Assembly: GCA_964036315.1 (NCBI GenBank)
Contig: OZ038487.1
Location: 58,655,842 to 58,719,841, forward strand
DNA from: Acanthosepion esculentum
Taxonomy: Eukaryota; Mollusca; Cephalopoda; Sepiida; Sepiidae
Direction: 5' to 3'
DNA: 64,000 bases
The notes under the pieces are model-generated. The model was given only the letters and a program-made list of their open reading frames with translations. It searched no databases and had not been told where the DNA came from. This document shows, one piece after another, positions 35,476 through 45,520 of the stretch. Position 1 is the stretch's first letter. Every line of letters starts with the position of its first letter. Made by a program: the position numbers and the translations under genes.

Positions 35476-36221
35476 TCTATATATAAAATTATGTGACTTC
35501 CGTTAGTCCATTTGTCCGTCCGTCCGTTACAACCTCTAAAATTGCTTTATATTGACCAATCGAAACCAAATATTGGGAGAAGTGCAAACAGGTAAGGGGG
35601 TACAAAGTACAGCTGGTTTTATCAGAGTGTGTAGATTAGTACAATAAAGTTTCACTAATTTTTTTGGAATGGTAAATGTTTTATCATTTAACATACAAAA
35701 TATTTCCACTATTTTAAAAACAATTTAATGATTAAAATAATAAATACATATTTAATAGAAATGTAATATTGTCTTTATATATTTTATATGTTTTATATTT
35801 TATAAGTTTTTATATACAAGAATCCAGTTTGCATGTGGCCCTGCGTTTGCGAAAACTATAAATAAATCACAAGAAATATTTACGCATGACCAGTTGTATG
35901 TTGCATTATCCAGAGTAAGAAATCCTAAGAATTTATTCTTCAATGTTGAAAAGGAAAAATATAAATTTTCACAGACATATTTTTCACCATCAATTCCTGT
36001 CAAATTAAATTACATTAAAGAAATTATTAAACCGCAATGTCGGGTTTTTGTCAAAGTATTTTTCGAAACAAATCAGCTTATTCAAATTTCATCTATTGAT
36101 TTACTAAATTGAACGAAACGTAGAGTTTGTAAATCTCGACAAAAATGCTAGCGGTTAACCTCAACAACACTAAATCTTGTGAGGATTTCAACACGCTTTA
36201 GTGTGTTGCAAAAAGTTCTAG
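35476..36221 (+). mobile_element. Helitron, internally deleted, both termini present
   Basis: The left end is A followed by TCTATATATAAAA and, after 25 bases, a GTCCGTCCGTCCG-type stretch, typical of animal Helitron 5' ends. The right end is CTAG (36218-36221) followed by T, with a hairpin CAACAC..GTGTTG (36189-36208) ending 9 bases before it. TC..CTRR ends, a subterminal hairpin and insertion between A and T match Helitrons. The only coding remnant is the helicase C-terminus at 35815-36110. At 746 bases it cannot move by itself. Confidence 0.85.
35815..36110 (+). pseudogene. PIF1-type helicase C-terminus of Helitron Rep/Helicase
   Basis: The frame reads RIQFACGPAFAKTINKSQ, then IFTHDQLYVALSRVRNPKNL. 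AFAxTINKSQG and GQLYVALSRVR are the last helicase motifs of PIF1-like helicases in Helitron Rep/Hel proteins. About 10 residues usually found between the two (the GQTF..VGVDL region) are missing, leaving them almost adjacent. The frame continues to a stop at 36110. Sense orientation relative to the CTAG end agrees with a Helitron, where the helicase lies towards the 3' end. Confidence 0.8.
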
Positions 36222-36224
36222 TAT

Positions 36225-36750
36225 AAAAAATAGAATGAAAACCCTGAAGGATTTATTAAGCGAATTGTAGGTGGTAATGAAACGTAACTTTATCAGTATG
36301 ATCTTGAAGTAAAGGTAATAGTTATCCAATTGTCGGAAAGGTTCCAGTTAAGGTATAAGCAAGCCGATCAGAAGGCAAGATTATGGCGTCAGTTTTCTCG
36401 CATACCGAGTGGATTTTGTATGTTGAGATTTTAATTTTATTACGAAAGTTTTTCGAGAAAATATAATGAAAATTTACCAAAGAATCACTGTGGAAAATCG
36501 TAACAATCTCACTTTCTCGTTCCTCTAGTCAAGCAAGGTGGCCATTTCGATGAGAAATATTTAAGCATTCCTTTGTAGAGTACTGATTTATAATCGTTTG
36601 ATTTATTTCTTCCATTTTCTAACATTAAAGAGATTTTTGAAAGGTATCCATTTTGAAACCATTATAAAGCAAAAATACTGGCTTTAACATGGTAAATTTC
36701 TCACGATCTGGAATTATGAAAATGACTAGTATTATCGCTTACGGACCAAC
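36225..36750. other. No recognisable feature
   Basis: Nothing supported. Confidence 0.45.
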
Positions 36751-36754
36751 TTTA

Positions 36755-37530
36755 ACCTTGATGGAACTTAAGGCAGGAAATATCTTCTCAATCTTAACGC
36801 CTCAAAAGCAAAACTGTTCTCGTTTAATAATCTGAGAAAACAATTTTTACCTTCCATCAGCATGGCTGATGCGAACCTCCAAGAAAGTAACACATTGCTC
36901 ATTCTCGGACTAACGATTTCAACTTAAATTAATTTGAAAGAGTATATTGAATCAATTGCTAAATCTGCAGCTAAGAAAGTTCGTTCACTATATCGTGCTA
37001 GATAATTTTTCTATGCAAAAACTAGCTTACATATTTATAAGTCTACTATCCGTCCTGACTTAGAATATTTCTGCAACATCTGGATGGTGCTTCTGCTATA
37101 TATTTAGAGATTACTGATACATTCCAAAGAAAAATTAGCAATGTTATTAATCTTGACCTATCATCTTGGATTCAGTTTCTTCCCCACCGCCTTAACGATT
37201 TTTCCCTGTGTCTTTTCTATAAATACTTGAAGGTCTCATCAATTTACAGTTGAAATGGCAAGATGCAACCCTAATTTCTATGCTAACAGTTTCTTCTATC
37301 GCACTTCTCGCCTGTAGAAATCTTTTCCGACTTCTCGCGTCCCACTGAACTTCAAAAATCTAAACGCAATGTCAATCGTTATCTTCTGTCTTCTTAATTC
37401 TTATTCTTTCATTGTACTCTCTCCTTAATAGTAGTTTTTTTCTCAAAACTTGTGACACTCTGTAACTCCTTGCATCCTAGTGGCTTTAATGCCTTGCTTA
37501 GGATGAAATGATGAAAATAAATAAATACAT
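36755..37530 (+). mobile_element. Jockey-like LINE, 3' part of reverse transcriptase
   Basis: Coding remnants with frameshifts: LNASKAKLFSFNNLRKQFLP near 36800, an LLILGLTIST box, SIAKSAAKKVRSLYRAR near 36960, IYKSTIRPDLEYFCNIW near 37035, then VEMARCNPNFYANSFFYRTS near 37250 and the conserved 3' end block at 37470-37515. This is the most complete C-terminal copy of the family in the window. The palm with YADD is absent because the copy starts just after it. Stops within the frame show it is inactive. Confidence 0.85.
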
Positions 37531-37534
37531 TTTA

Positions 37535-38100
37535 AAAATGTTTTCTAATACTTTTTTCACGCACTTTTTGGAAACCCTTCGTTCATGACAAAAATGAAAT
37601 ATTTATCATATAGTAACATATACAAGCGTGGCTGTGAATAATTTTTCTATACGAAATGGGGTTGCAAAAGCACCGAGAAGGGATTGAATAAAGTCTGATG
37701 TTGATTGAGATTTTGGAACGCGAATATTCACCACGGCTCCTTGTCTGATGTAAGAAACGTACCAAAAGAATAACAGAAAATGACGGCCCGATGCAGGCAT
37801 ATTTTCTCTCTAGAAATCTGGCTACGACCAAAGTCTTGAGAGACTTGACTACACTTCCATTTAAAACCGTATCTGGGAGTAGGGGAGATAGATACCTTTC
37901 CATAATACATCAGTGCGAAAATAAATTGTCTCACCGACTGGACTTTAAGCGACGATAACCGTTATCATGCCAACTGTTGCTGCTTGATTGACTTGTCTTT
38001 ACGACTTATGAACACATTTATGAGACTTTTTTTTTGAACTGTGAGAATAATTCTTTTTTTTTTGCGAGTGAATATTGCATCAATAGCATTTATGAGAATA
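37535..38100. other. No recognisable feature
   Basis: Overlapping minus-strand frames at 37583-37934 have no known family. Confidence 0.45.
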
Positions 38101-38104
38101 AAAA

Positions 38105-38310
38105 TGATTTTTGCAGATACAAGATTTACTATTTAACCCTAGCTGGGAGAAGGAGATAGATTCATACGGTTCAAGATAGTATTTGGGCGTAAGTTAATTT
38201 AACAAACTCGTCTGGAATTTGAACTTGACTCACCAACGCACACTCGGTCCTTACTCCTCTATAGAGTTTACAAACGTTACCAACTGAGTTCTTCTCCTGT
38301 ACTGAAATAA
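38105..38310 (-). mobile_element. tRNA-related SINE
   Basis: Minus strand: a head with AAGTTCAAATTCCAGACG (B-box-like), body with CTCCTTCTCCCAGCTAGGGT, and tail CTTGTATCTGCAAAAATCAT. The tail (AATGC..TTGATGCAATATTCACTC) matches the tail of 57480-57715, so the two form a subfamily distinct from the 5S/tRNA SINE tail. Confidence 0.6.
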
Positions 38311-38454
38311 AGCGGCTAGTTTCTTATCTCCCTTTATCGGAAAATTCGACACAAGATCCGGTTTCATTAGCCTCGCACAAAAACATATAAAAAAAAATCC
38401 CAAACGTGTCCAGTTTAACTTGATTTTCCAGTAGACATCAAGCTTACAGACATA

Positions 38455-38600
38455 TCATGTTGAAACGCCGGTTCTCGTACATTCACCGTAGTTAAGCAAC
38501 CTGGAGCCTAGTCAATATCTAGATGGATGTCCTCTTAGAAATACCAGATACTGGATAGATACCTAGATAGAAACAACCTCTCATGCGACGACCAATAAGG
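38455..38600 (+). mobile_element. 5S rRNA-derived SINE head
   Basis: GTTGAAACGCCGGTTCTCGT, then GTAGTTAAGCAAC, CTAGATGG.TGTCC and AATACCAGATACTGG follow 5S rRNA positions from about 20 to the 3' end. The tRNA-like part behind it is not recognisable, and a Jockey-like LINE begins at about 38606. Confidence 0.8.
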
Positions 38601-38605
38601 CTTTT

Positions 38606-39545
38606 GCTCAGCCCGATCCACTGTTGACGTCATTACACACAGACTTATTGCGACCCTTGACGACACACACACACCATAGCATTAGATATCACGGAGGCCT
38701 TCGACAAGGTGTGGCACAAAGTTTTGCTGCAGAAGGTCTCCAGCTATGGATTCACTGGAAAGGTTTTCTCATTTATAAAAGCCTTCCTATCAGTTAGATC
38801 CTTGAATGTAGTTATTAACGGCCAGCCCTCTGGAACCCAGGCGGTCAATTCAGACGTCCCCTAGAAGTCACTTCTTAGACCAACCCTCTTTCTGATTTAC
38901 ATAAATGATATGGCTAAGAATATATTCTGATCATTTATAAACACCTAATAAGATGATACGATGATATACGGGCTCACTTCTAAAAATCTTGACGATCAGA
39001 TATTGGCAGCTGACCTCTTTTCCGATCTAACCCTAACTTCCCAGTGAGGAAAAAAATGACTAGTTACATTCGATGCCTCAAAAACTAAACTAGTTACATT
39101 CTATCACCGTCGATCAGACCGAGAACTACCGCCAGTTACGATGAATGGATGTCTCCTCGATGAGACTCAGTGCGTTTAGAGATATTTGGCCTGAAACTCT
39201 CACCCGACCTCAAGTGGAACCCTGATATACAAGCATGTAAAATGATCGGCTCCCTGTACGGCTCCAGTAAGTACCTGACACCTCATGTTATCCTCTACCT
39301 TCATAAGAAGCAGATCAAGTCAAAAATGGAGTAGTGTTGCCATATTTGGACAAGAGTTGCCCAGTCCTCACTTTCTAGTCATAAGGGTTCAAAAGTGTTT
39401 CCGAGACTTTGAATTATTTTCCACCCTCCAAACTCTCTCTCACAGGCGGGATGTGGCGAGCGCTAGTACCATAGAAAGGGATCGAACTTATTACACTTTT
39501 TCGTTCCGCCAGGTCTAACCTTCATGGGCCTTGTACAGGGTGAAC
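38606..39545 (+). mobile_element. Jockey-like LINE, reverse transcriptase palm to thumb
   Basis: Coding remnants: GFCSARSTVDVITHRLIATL at 38609, a (CA)n-caused frameshift, then ALDITEAFDKVWHKVLLQKV at 38678 (motif A with the first catalytic aspartate), SYGFTGKVFSFIKAFLS, NGQPSGTQAVNSDVP where a stop replaces Q in the usual VPQGS, and TLFLIYINDM. The YADD box near 38945 is degraded to a stop-containing DDT. The thumb follows with GSSKYLTPHVI and SKMEYCCHIW-like sequence near 39300. It resembles 59070-59950. Family: Jockey-type; inactive. Confidence 0.85.
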
Positions 39546-39594
39546 ATTACTGTAAAAATAAACCAAAATCTTATATCTTCGTTATATTCACTTA

Positions 39595-39785
39595 CGTACA
39601 AATAACCTTGGGAAAGGTATGAATCTACCTCTTCTCCCCCAAGCTATGGGTTAACTAGTATATCTTGTGTCAGTAAGTTATTATTACCTTGAAAATATTC
39701 TTAGAAAGTAAAAGCATTCCTTGGCTTTAAATAAGCTACATAAAGTTGATAAATCTTAAAAAGCAAATCATTCCAATGATAAATA
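39595..39785 (+). mobile_element. 5S/tRNA SINE body and tail fragment
   Basis: AAGCTATGGGTTAACTAGTA, then TTAAATAAGCTACATAAAG and GTTGATAAATC..AAAGC match the body and tail of 7670-7832. The head is missing. Confidence 0.7.
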
Positions 39786-39904
39786 GTGACTTTGATGTGT
39801 ATCTATTAAAGTTAAAATTATAAATCTGCTAACGATGTAATCATATGTAAGTGAATTCATCACTTACTTCCTCTTACTTATCTTTAGCTGTCATTAGCCT
39901 TTCC

Positions 39905-40025
39905 TTGCATATAGCCAAAAGGTGTGTGCGCTCGGTGAGGATCGAACCTTCAGTCCTGGTCCTCGTGATTAGCAAGCTGACAATCAACGCTATGGTAGAC
40001 GTCTCGTTCGTTTGTCATGTCTATG
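39905..40025 (-). mobile_element. tRNA-like sequence, probably a SINE head
   Basis: Minus strand shows CCATAGCGTTGATTGTCAGC and GAAGGTTCGATCCTCACCGA, with A-box-like and B-box positions about 45 bases apart. The two ends do not pair as an acceptor stem, so it is not called a functional tRNA gene. Confidence 0.5.
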
Positions 40026-40029
40026 AAGC

Positions 40030-40470
40030 ATAATGTTAAGAGATAATTTCATTGAAGGAACAGTTGCCTTGCTATCCACGCGTCTGCATATAATCAGGTA
40101 TTGATTGGCAGTTCTCATTTCCTGTCGTTTGACGATACCTTTGTCTCGTCTTCGGGCGAGGTGCGCGAATGTCTGATTCCTCGGGATCAACCTTCTAGGC
40201 ATGAGTACTCATGACGCTAACAGAGTCATGTCAGCCAGCATACCTGCGTCTTCTGGCGATGCCGTTGAAAATGGACAGTTTTCGTTCAGATATTACACAC
40301 ACACAGTAGTTTTTATGTGACTTATCAGGCTAAATATCAGAAATGTCGTATTTAATCTTCGGACAAGGATGCCTAGAAGAGCTCTACAGCATGCCCTGAA
40401 ATAATTTTCTGGTATCTTGTTAATCACATGAAACTGTGATTTGAATATTGTCAGATGTTAACCTTAAATC
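40030..40470. other. No recognisable feature
   Basis: Nothing supported. Confidence 0.45.
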
Positions 40471-40472
40471 AC

Positions 40473-40818
40473 TTGTTTTGTGATGTCAACGAACGCTCGT
40501 TGTCCATTTTGTGATGCCAACGAATACTGGTCACTTTCACTAATAGTACTTGCGCTATAATACTCGCTCGAATAGTAATCCGTATCGTGAAATAGTATAG
40601 AGAATAGCAGTACAAATAATAATAAAGGAGAATAGAAGTAGCGACTAGTATAATATAGGGGATAGACTAGAATAGAGACCAATCTAGACGTGACGCGACT
40701 TCTTATATATGCGTTTCCTCTATGGTCACGTGGTCTACTTAATTCAAAAATGGGATCGCCCGTGTTTGCTCACGGGCGATCTATGTTTAAAACGACACTT
40801 TATTCCTATATAAAAACT
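40473..40818 (-). repeat. LTR-like repeat, copy 1
   Basis: Reverse complement of 58105-58508 over almost the whole length (TATAGGAATAAAGTGTCG, GGCGATCCCATTTTTGAATT, AGTCGC..ACGTCTA, ACGGATTACTATTCGAGC). On the minus strand it holds CACGTG, then a TATA-like CATATATAAGAAG about 15 bases on, an arrangement expected of an LTR promoter. A perfect hairpin GATCGCCCGTG..CACGGGCGATC lies at 40754-40781. The ATTCGTTGRCATCACAAAA end phrase is present twice. No adjacent gag-pol is visible, so it could be a solo LTR or another Pol II-driven repeat. Confidence 0.6.
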
Positions 40819-40821
40819 TGT

Positions 40822-41190
40822 TAACGCGGAACACCTGGATAGATGTAAAAATATCAATCGAATCCTTGTCATCATTGTGTTTGAAAATTGTTTCAATGGG
40901 TTGCGTTAGAACACGTGATTTCATTTCACACGTGACTGATATGACAGATAAAATCTGAAAGATGATATATAAACGAGTCTTTCTATATGATTCCGTATGA
41001 TTGTGAAATTAGAGAAAATAAGATGCCTATTCGTCATTTGATAGTTTTTTTTTACGAAAAGGAAAAAAGCACTATGTAAACAGTAAGACAACATGTGCCG
41101 TTTATAGGGATAGTGTCATAGCTTAGTCTACTATTACTAAGTCGTTTTCTACGTTCAGAAGTGGGAATTCTGATCTAGACGTCAAGGCCT
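40822..41190. other. No recognisable feature
   Basis: Nothing supported. Confidence 0.45.
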
Positions 41191-41652
41191 GCGGTTATTG
41201 ATGGAGTACACACGACACTATACATCGCAGAAACTCACCATATACACTATTAATGTACCGAACTTTCACCCGCAATTCTGCGTTCAAATGCAACAAAAAG
41301 AAATATTTTTCAAAAGAGCAATCGAAAGCGATGAAAAATGGATTGTTTACAACAATGTGGAGCAAAAAATGTGCTGCTGAAAATTAAATGGGCCACGATT
41401 AACCACTCTAAAAGCTAGTCTGCATTCAAAGCAGATGATGATGTTCATCTAGTGCAAGGGTTCTCAAACAAGGTAGGAATTCACACCAGGGGGAATGTAA
41501 GGGTTTCAGTTTTATTGAAGTATGATTCAAATTATTTATTTAACAAATAGTTATGAATTGAAATAAATTACTGTAAATGTAATTAAAAATTACTAAATAT
41601 TTTCTATTGTTAGAATTTTGTAACACTAATAAAAATAATCCATGTAAATATA

Positions 41653-42073
41653 CAGCGTGGTCCGAGAAACTCCTACCAATGATGAATGAGGGCTTACACG
41701 GTTTCAAATCAAGACCCTTTGTCATGCGTGGCTTTGGGAATTCCTAGCTCGGAAGACCGTTTTCGTAGTGACTTCTTGGGGGATCGTAGCACAGAGGCCT
41801 CCACAGCTACACAGGTGTCTCTTCGCGTTGAGGGTCATCCTGTTGTTGGCGTGTCCTTCATTGATCCCGTGAGAAACAGTTTATCTTACCGTCGCAGTAT
41901 CGATCTCTTCGGAGGAGCTAGTTTACCGAATCTTGCAGTAAAGTCATGTTCCATATCCACCATGCCCTTGCCAGAATGCACACGATTATGTGTCGATACA
42001 CTTGCAAGCAGCCTCTCTTTCTGAAATAGAAAATTATATTATAAAGGGTCGATAGGACTTACGGACTACGCTA
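41653..42073 (-). mobile_element. Tc1/mariner-like MITE nested in the hAT-like element
   Basis: TA, then CAGCGTGGTCCGAGAAACTCC at the left; the inverted right end is TAGCGTAGTCCGTAAGTCC followed by TA. The minus strand (42005-41740) encodes TARFGKLAPPKRSILRR then EASVLRSPKKSLRKRSSELG, which fits the N-terminal helix-turn-helix region of a Tc1/mariner-related transposase group (DUF4817-like). The catalytic domain is deleted. A (TA)n tract has expanded at the right target site. Confidence 0.75.
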
Positions 42074-42125
42074 TATATATATATATATATATATATATGG
42101 AAGAGAATCAAGATTTGAAATAATA

Positions 42126-42621
42126 CAGGGTGTGGCAGAAAAATATTCCCCATATCTGTATCGTACGAGTCAAGTGGCAATGATGTTTTCATCCAGATAA
42201 TTTATTACCATTTTACTTTTTCAATTACCATACTTTACCATCATGGCTTGGACTGGTTTTTAAAGACCGGTGAATCTGTAATTGCAACAGAGAGAGCTTT
42301 TCACGCTCGTTTCATGTTACGTCGGAATGATGCTGTTCCGGTAGAAAATCGTTACTGCTATGGATTGAATATTTCAGGGCTATGGTTTAGCACTTTTAAG
42401 AAAGCCAACTGGACGACCACAAATCGCTCGAACCTCCGGGTGATAGAACAACAGTGTAATACGAAAAGAGACCACCATTTGGAGGATGTCATTTTAAACG
42501 CGAAATGAATAAAAAGAGTAGTCCTTTGTTTGAACAACAGGGGAATAACATTTTTAATAGCACTTAACTTGTCTTTATTTGTCGACCGTTTAAATGAGGG
42601 ATCTATTTATGCCACACTCTG
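42126..42621 (+). mobile_element. Second Tc1/mariner-like element nested in the hAT-like element
   Basis: Flanked by TA on both sides. Terminal repeats: CAGGGTGTGGCAGAAAAATA at the left, inverted CAGAGTGTGGCATAAATAGA at the right. The frame 42248-42508 (86 codons) encodes GESVIATERAFHARFMLRRN near the start, the N-terminal helix-turn-helix of the same transposase group, then jumps to a short C-terminal-like end (HHLEDVILNAK) without the DDE core. It is therefore a non-autonomous deletion derivative, with an intact short frame by chance or recent origin. Confidence 0.85.
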
Positions 42622-42914
42622 TATATACATATTATTTGAGTCGGACAATTTTGGGAGTAGGAATTTGTAGGAATTACATTTTGAAATATCGTGAAAGGGG
42701 TGCATTGGACAGAAGAGGTTGAGAACCACTGATCTGGTGGGATGGAATGGCATTCGTTATTAGGAGATCCTTTTGGAAAAATCAGGAAAATACAGACAAG
42801 TATTGTTTCCAATTGGACTGGTTAAAAGCAGTAATTAACAAAAAGCATCTAAAAGAGCCTAATCGTTAGGGTTTGATCTTTCATCAGGACAAAACCAAAC
42901 CTCATATCTCTTTT

Positions 42915-43360
42915 CATACCCAACATAAATCCATACGTCCTGGGTTTGACGATAAACTATATCCGACAGCTAGTCCTCCGATCAGAGGGTTTTGAAGAGC
43001 GTGGAACCGGCTCTTAATTGCTGGTGTTCTCAAGTCCACGCTGACCCGGAGTGTTAGCACCTATTAGATTCCCAGTTATGGGCAAATAGTTAACACCCAA
43101 AATGGGGTCAGAACATTATGGAAGTGTAAAAACAGATTTTAATTGGATCAACATATCTTTAGAAAAAACTATGACCAACAATACATTAAAAAATGCCAGC
43201 AATAAAAACCTTGTCGGCATTAAATTACCCATTGATGTTGATATACCGTAAAACAAAACAAACCATAAATCCATATATCTTAGCGGGGATGTCCTACTAC
43301 ACACGTCGGAATTAACCTTGCCGTTTCTTATTATGGCTTATTCTATTGGTTTATGGTCGC
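42915..43360. other. No recognisable feature
   Basis: Nothing supported beyond possible degraded mariner sequence at the left edge. Confidence 0.4.
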
Positions 43361-43364
43361 AGTA

Positions 43365-43560
43365 CGTTGAAACACCGGTTCCCACAGATTACCAAACTTA
43401 AGCATGTCGAGCCTGGTCAGTATTTAGATGGGTGCCCGCTTTGAAATACACGTTGATGTAAGCTTGAATGTGTGGGTGATGTAATTAATAAAGGCTCGCA
43501 ATTGTTAATCGGAGAGCCAAAGAAGCCGTAGAAGAAATATCTTAATGGGTGAAACTTAAA
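43365..43560 (+). mobile_element. 5S/tRNA chimeric SINE, head portion
   Basis: CGTTGAAACACCGGTTCCCA, CTTAAGCATGTCGAGCCTGG, TCAGTATTTAGATGGGTGCC and GATGTAAGCTTG follow 5S rRNA closely to its 3' end. The tRNA-like block GTGATGTAATTAATAAAGGC then CTCGCAATTGTTAATCGGAG follows, as in the 7470 copy. The body is lost. Confidence 0.8.
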
Positions 43561-43799
43561 ATTTCTGGAAACATGTAAAAATCAATTACACTACCTCTTC
43601 ACCCAGAGAGGTCCCAAGTTTTGTGAGGATGGAAATATGAAGCTGTATCAATGATGGCGGAAAGTACTGGGACACAATGTTGCATATATGGTTGAATAAA
43701 TCCAAATCCAAATATCTAGATATAATCATTGAATGTGTCATAAATACGACACGAACTATTGTTCCATACCAATATTTTGCAGACAATTATTCTTTTCTT

Positions 43800-44095
43800 T
43801 ATTTTTATGTGCCATGTCCTTTCAGGACGTAGGCGATCATGGCTCTCCACCTCCTTCATCTTTTGCAACTCTCAACAAGTTCCTTCCATCTGCTTCCTCC
43901 CCTAGACCACGTTTTGTCATCCATTTGCTTACGTCCGCAAGGTATGTCACGCGTTGTTTTCCTTTGTCTCTCTTTCCCTCTTTTCGACCCGTGGTCTCTT
44001 CCGACTTTGGTCCTTACTGAGTGTCCCACACAGGTTGTGTTTCATCATATTGTTCATTTCACCTTAAAAATTTCTTAACAAGCTTTCAGACAGTT
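43800..44095 (-). mobile_element. LINE 3' end (craniofacial-2-like family)
   Basis: Minus strand gives KRGKRDKGKQRVTYLADVSK, WMTKRGLGEEADGRNLLRVA and, after a frameshift, RRWRAMIAYVLKGHGT, the terminal peptide of the family. It matches 25995-26110 and 31110-31330. Confidence 0.8.
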
Positions 44096-44127
44096 ATTAC
44101 AGCAGCGAGTGTGACGTTTGACGAGTC

Positions 44128-44195
<68 letters not shown>
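44128..44195. repeat. (TA)n microsatellite
   Basis: About 34 TA units. Confidence 0.98.
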
Positions 44196-44197
<2 letters not shown>

Positions 44198-44199
44198 CC

Positions 44200-44850
44200 T
44201 TGGGTTGGATGTACTAATCTTCATCATCAAAACCATCTTTATCAGTCCACTGACCGATGTGGTCGAAGTGTTGATGCGCAACTGATCAAAAACCAGTTTC
44301 CTCCACATATCTAGGTTGAAAGACAGAGAGTTATTCATTTATGCCTAGGGTGTAAGGGCAAATAGACCTGGCGGACTCCGTCCCTCTTAAGGTCAAACCC
44401 CAGCCGATGTCCTCTAGCTTTAAGGCTCACTTTGATGAAGGACACGGTTTGAACTCTCTGCCCTGGCCTTTGAGTTCAGTCTAAGAGGCCCTAGGAAATG
44501 AAGGATATAATAAATACGACAAAATCTGTTTAGACTCATAGAACGTTCTTACTATAGAATATTCAATCTTTACTTGATGACCTGAAAATATTTTCTTGCG
44601 CTGATATTAGGCTAATAAATATTATATCAGATTTGCTATGGCGTAATGAGTTATGAAAACTGAAAGGGTGATAACTTACCAGTTCGTGTTGCAGGCAGTT
44701 ACAACTCATATGAGTTTCACTCACTCTGGATGCCACACACTGTTGGCGAGCTAAGCTTTGTAAATATCAACGGAAATATAATGCAATCAGAACAAAAAAA
44801 CAAAAATCTTTCCTTCTTTTATTTTGTCAAGAGAATTGAGCAATTGATTT
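44200..44850. other. No recognisable feature
   Basis: Nothing supported. Confidence 0.45.
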
Positions 44851-44854
44851 TTTA

Positions 44855-44915
44855 ATCAATTCAAGCCAAGCAAGGCGATAATGCCACTAAGACGCAAGAG
44901 GCTACTGGGATTTAA
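44855..44915 (-). mobile_element. LINE 3' end fragment
   Basis: Contains CAAGCAAGGCGATAATGCCA, the reverse complement of the Jockey-like LINE 3' block; almost identical to 35205-35255. Confidence 0.6.
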
Positions 44916-44960
44916 AGTGAATAATAAGATTTTAAAAGAAACTGGAAACCCAACTCTATA

Positions 44961-45089
44961 GAGGAAGCAAGGGACAAAACTCTACACTCCCTATTTTATC
45001 TATGATGGACTCTCCCGTCTAGCTATAATTTTTACAAAAAGGGAGAGTCCACAATACATAAAATAGGGAGTTACTTTTCGATCAACCTG
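44961..45089. mobile_element. Short hairpin relative of the 30698 Tc1/mariner-type element
   Basis: ACTCCCTATTTTATCTATGA followed by TGGACTCTCCC on the left pairs with the inverted right arm ACTCCCTATTTTATGTATTG followed by TGGACTCTCCC. The right outer end CAGGTTGATCGAAAAGTAAC, preceded on that strand by TA, matches the terminal repeat of 30698-31069. The spacer is only about 25 bases, so this is two terminal repeats with the body lost. Confidence 0.75.
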
Positions 45090-45109
45090 TATATCAAGCT
45101 ATCACACAC

Positions 45110-45216
<107 letters not shown>

Positions 45217-45295
45217 GATAGATCGATGGATAGATCTTTAATAAGAAAAAGTGCAGACAAACTGTGTAGGTGGACAAACGTGAATTAATATAACA

Positions 45296-45520
45296 GGTTC
45301 AGCGATAGCTGTACATTCACTCAAAACCCAGCCGGTTGTTCGGTCTTATATCCTGGCCATATTCTCAATGCTGAGTAAGATTAATACCGATTATCACTTA
45401 CAATTTTTGAATCGGTGTACATTAAACCCGGCCAGCTAGTTCTCTGTAAACAGAAGGAATGAACAGTGGCCTTAAAGGTAATTTAGCATTTAATGTTATA
45501 TTTTTCTTTGCAAATAACAT
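45296..45520 (+). repeat. Dispersed repeat, second copy
   Basis: Plus-strand copy of the repeat at 27757-28056, with CAGGTTCAGCGATAGCTG at the left and CCTTAAAGGTAATT near the right. The B-box-like GGTTCAGCGA at the start could indicate a tRNA-derived origin, but no full head is seen. Confidence 0.6.

Larger units (their letters stand above)
41455..42731. mobile_element. hAT-like element inserted in the mariner
   Basis: The left end CAAGGGTTCTCAAAC and the inverted right end CAGTGGTTCTCAACC form a short terminal repeat typical of hAT elements. It is flanked by an 8-base duplication: ATCTAGTG (41447-41454) and ATCTGGTG (42732-42739), one difference. Without the two elements nested inside it, it would be about 0.36 kb and carries no transposase, so it was non-autonomous. 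Confidence 0.85.
41195..42910 (+). mobile_element. Mariner element remnant, interrupted by a hAT-like insertion
   Basis: 41285-41454 encodes QQKEIFFKRAIESDEKWIVY then NNVEQK, the box around the first catalytic aspartate (GDEKW in active mariners), and continues to MMMFI. The frame resumes at 42732 with IWWDGM, then ENTDKYCFQLDWLKAVINK and LIFHQDKTKPHISF, which holds the second catalytic aspartate (HQD). So 41454 and 42740 are adjacent in the original protein and 1.28 kb has been inserted. A stop (TAG) at the left breakpoint comes from a change in the duplicated target. The N-terminus and third aspartate region are not recognisable. Confidence 0.8.

Noticed and set aside
39905..40025. Functional tRNA gene
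   Set aside because: The B box is good, but the acceptor ends do not pair and the anticodon arm is not convincing; called a SINE-type relic.
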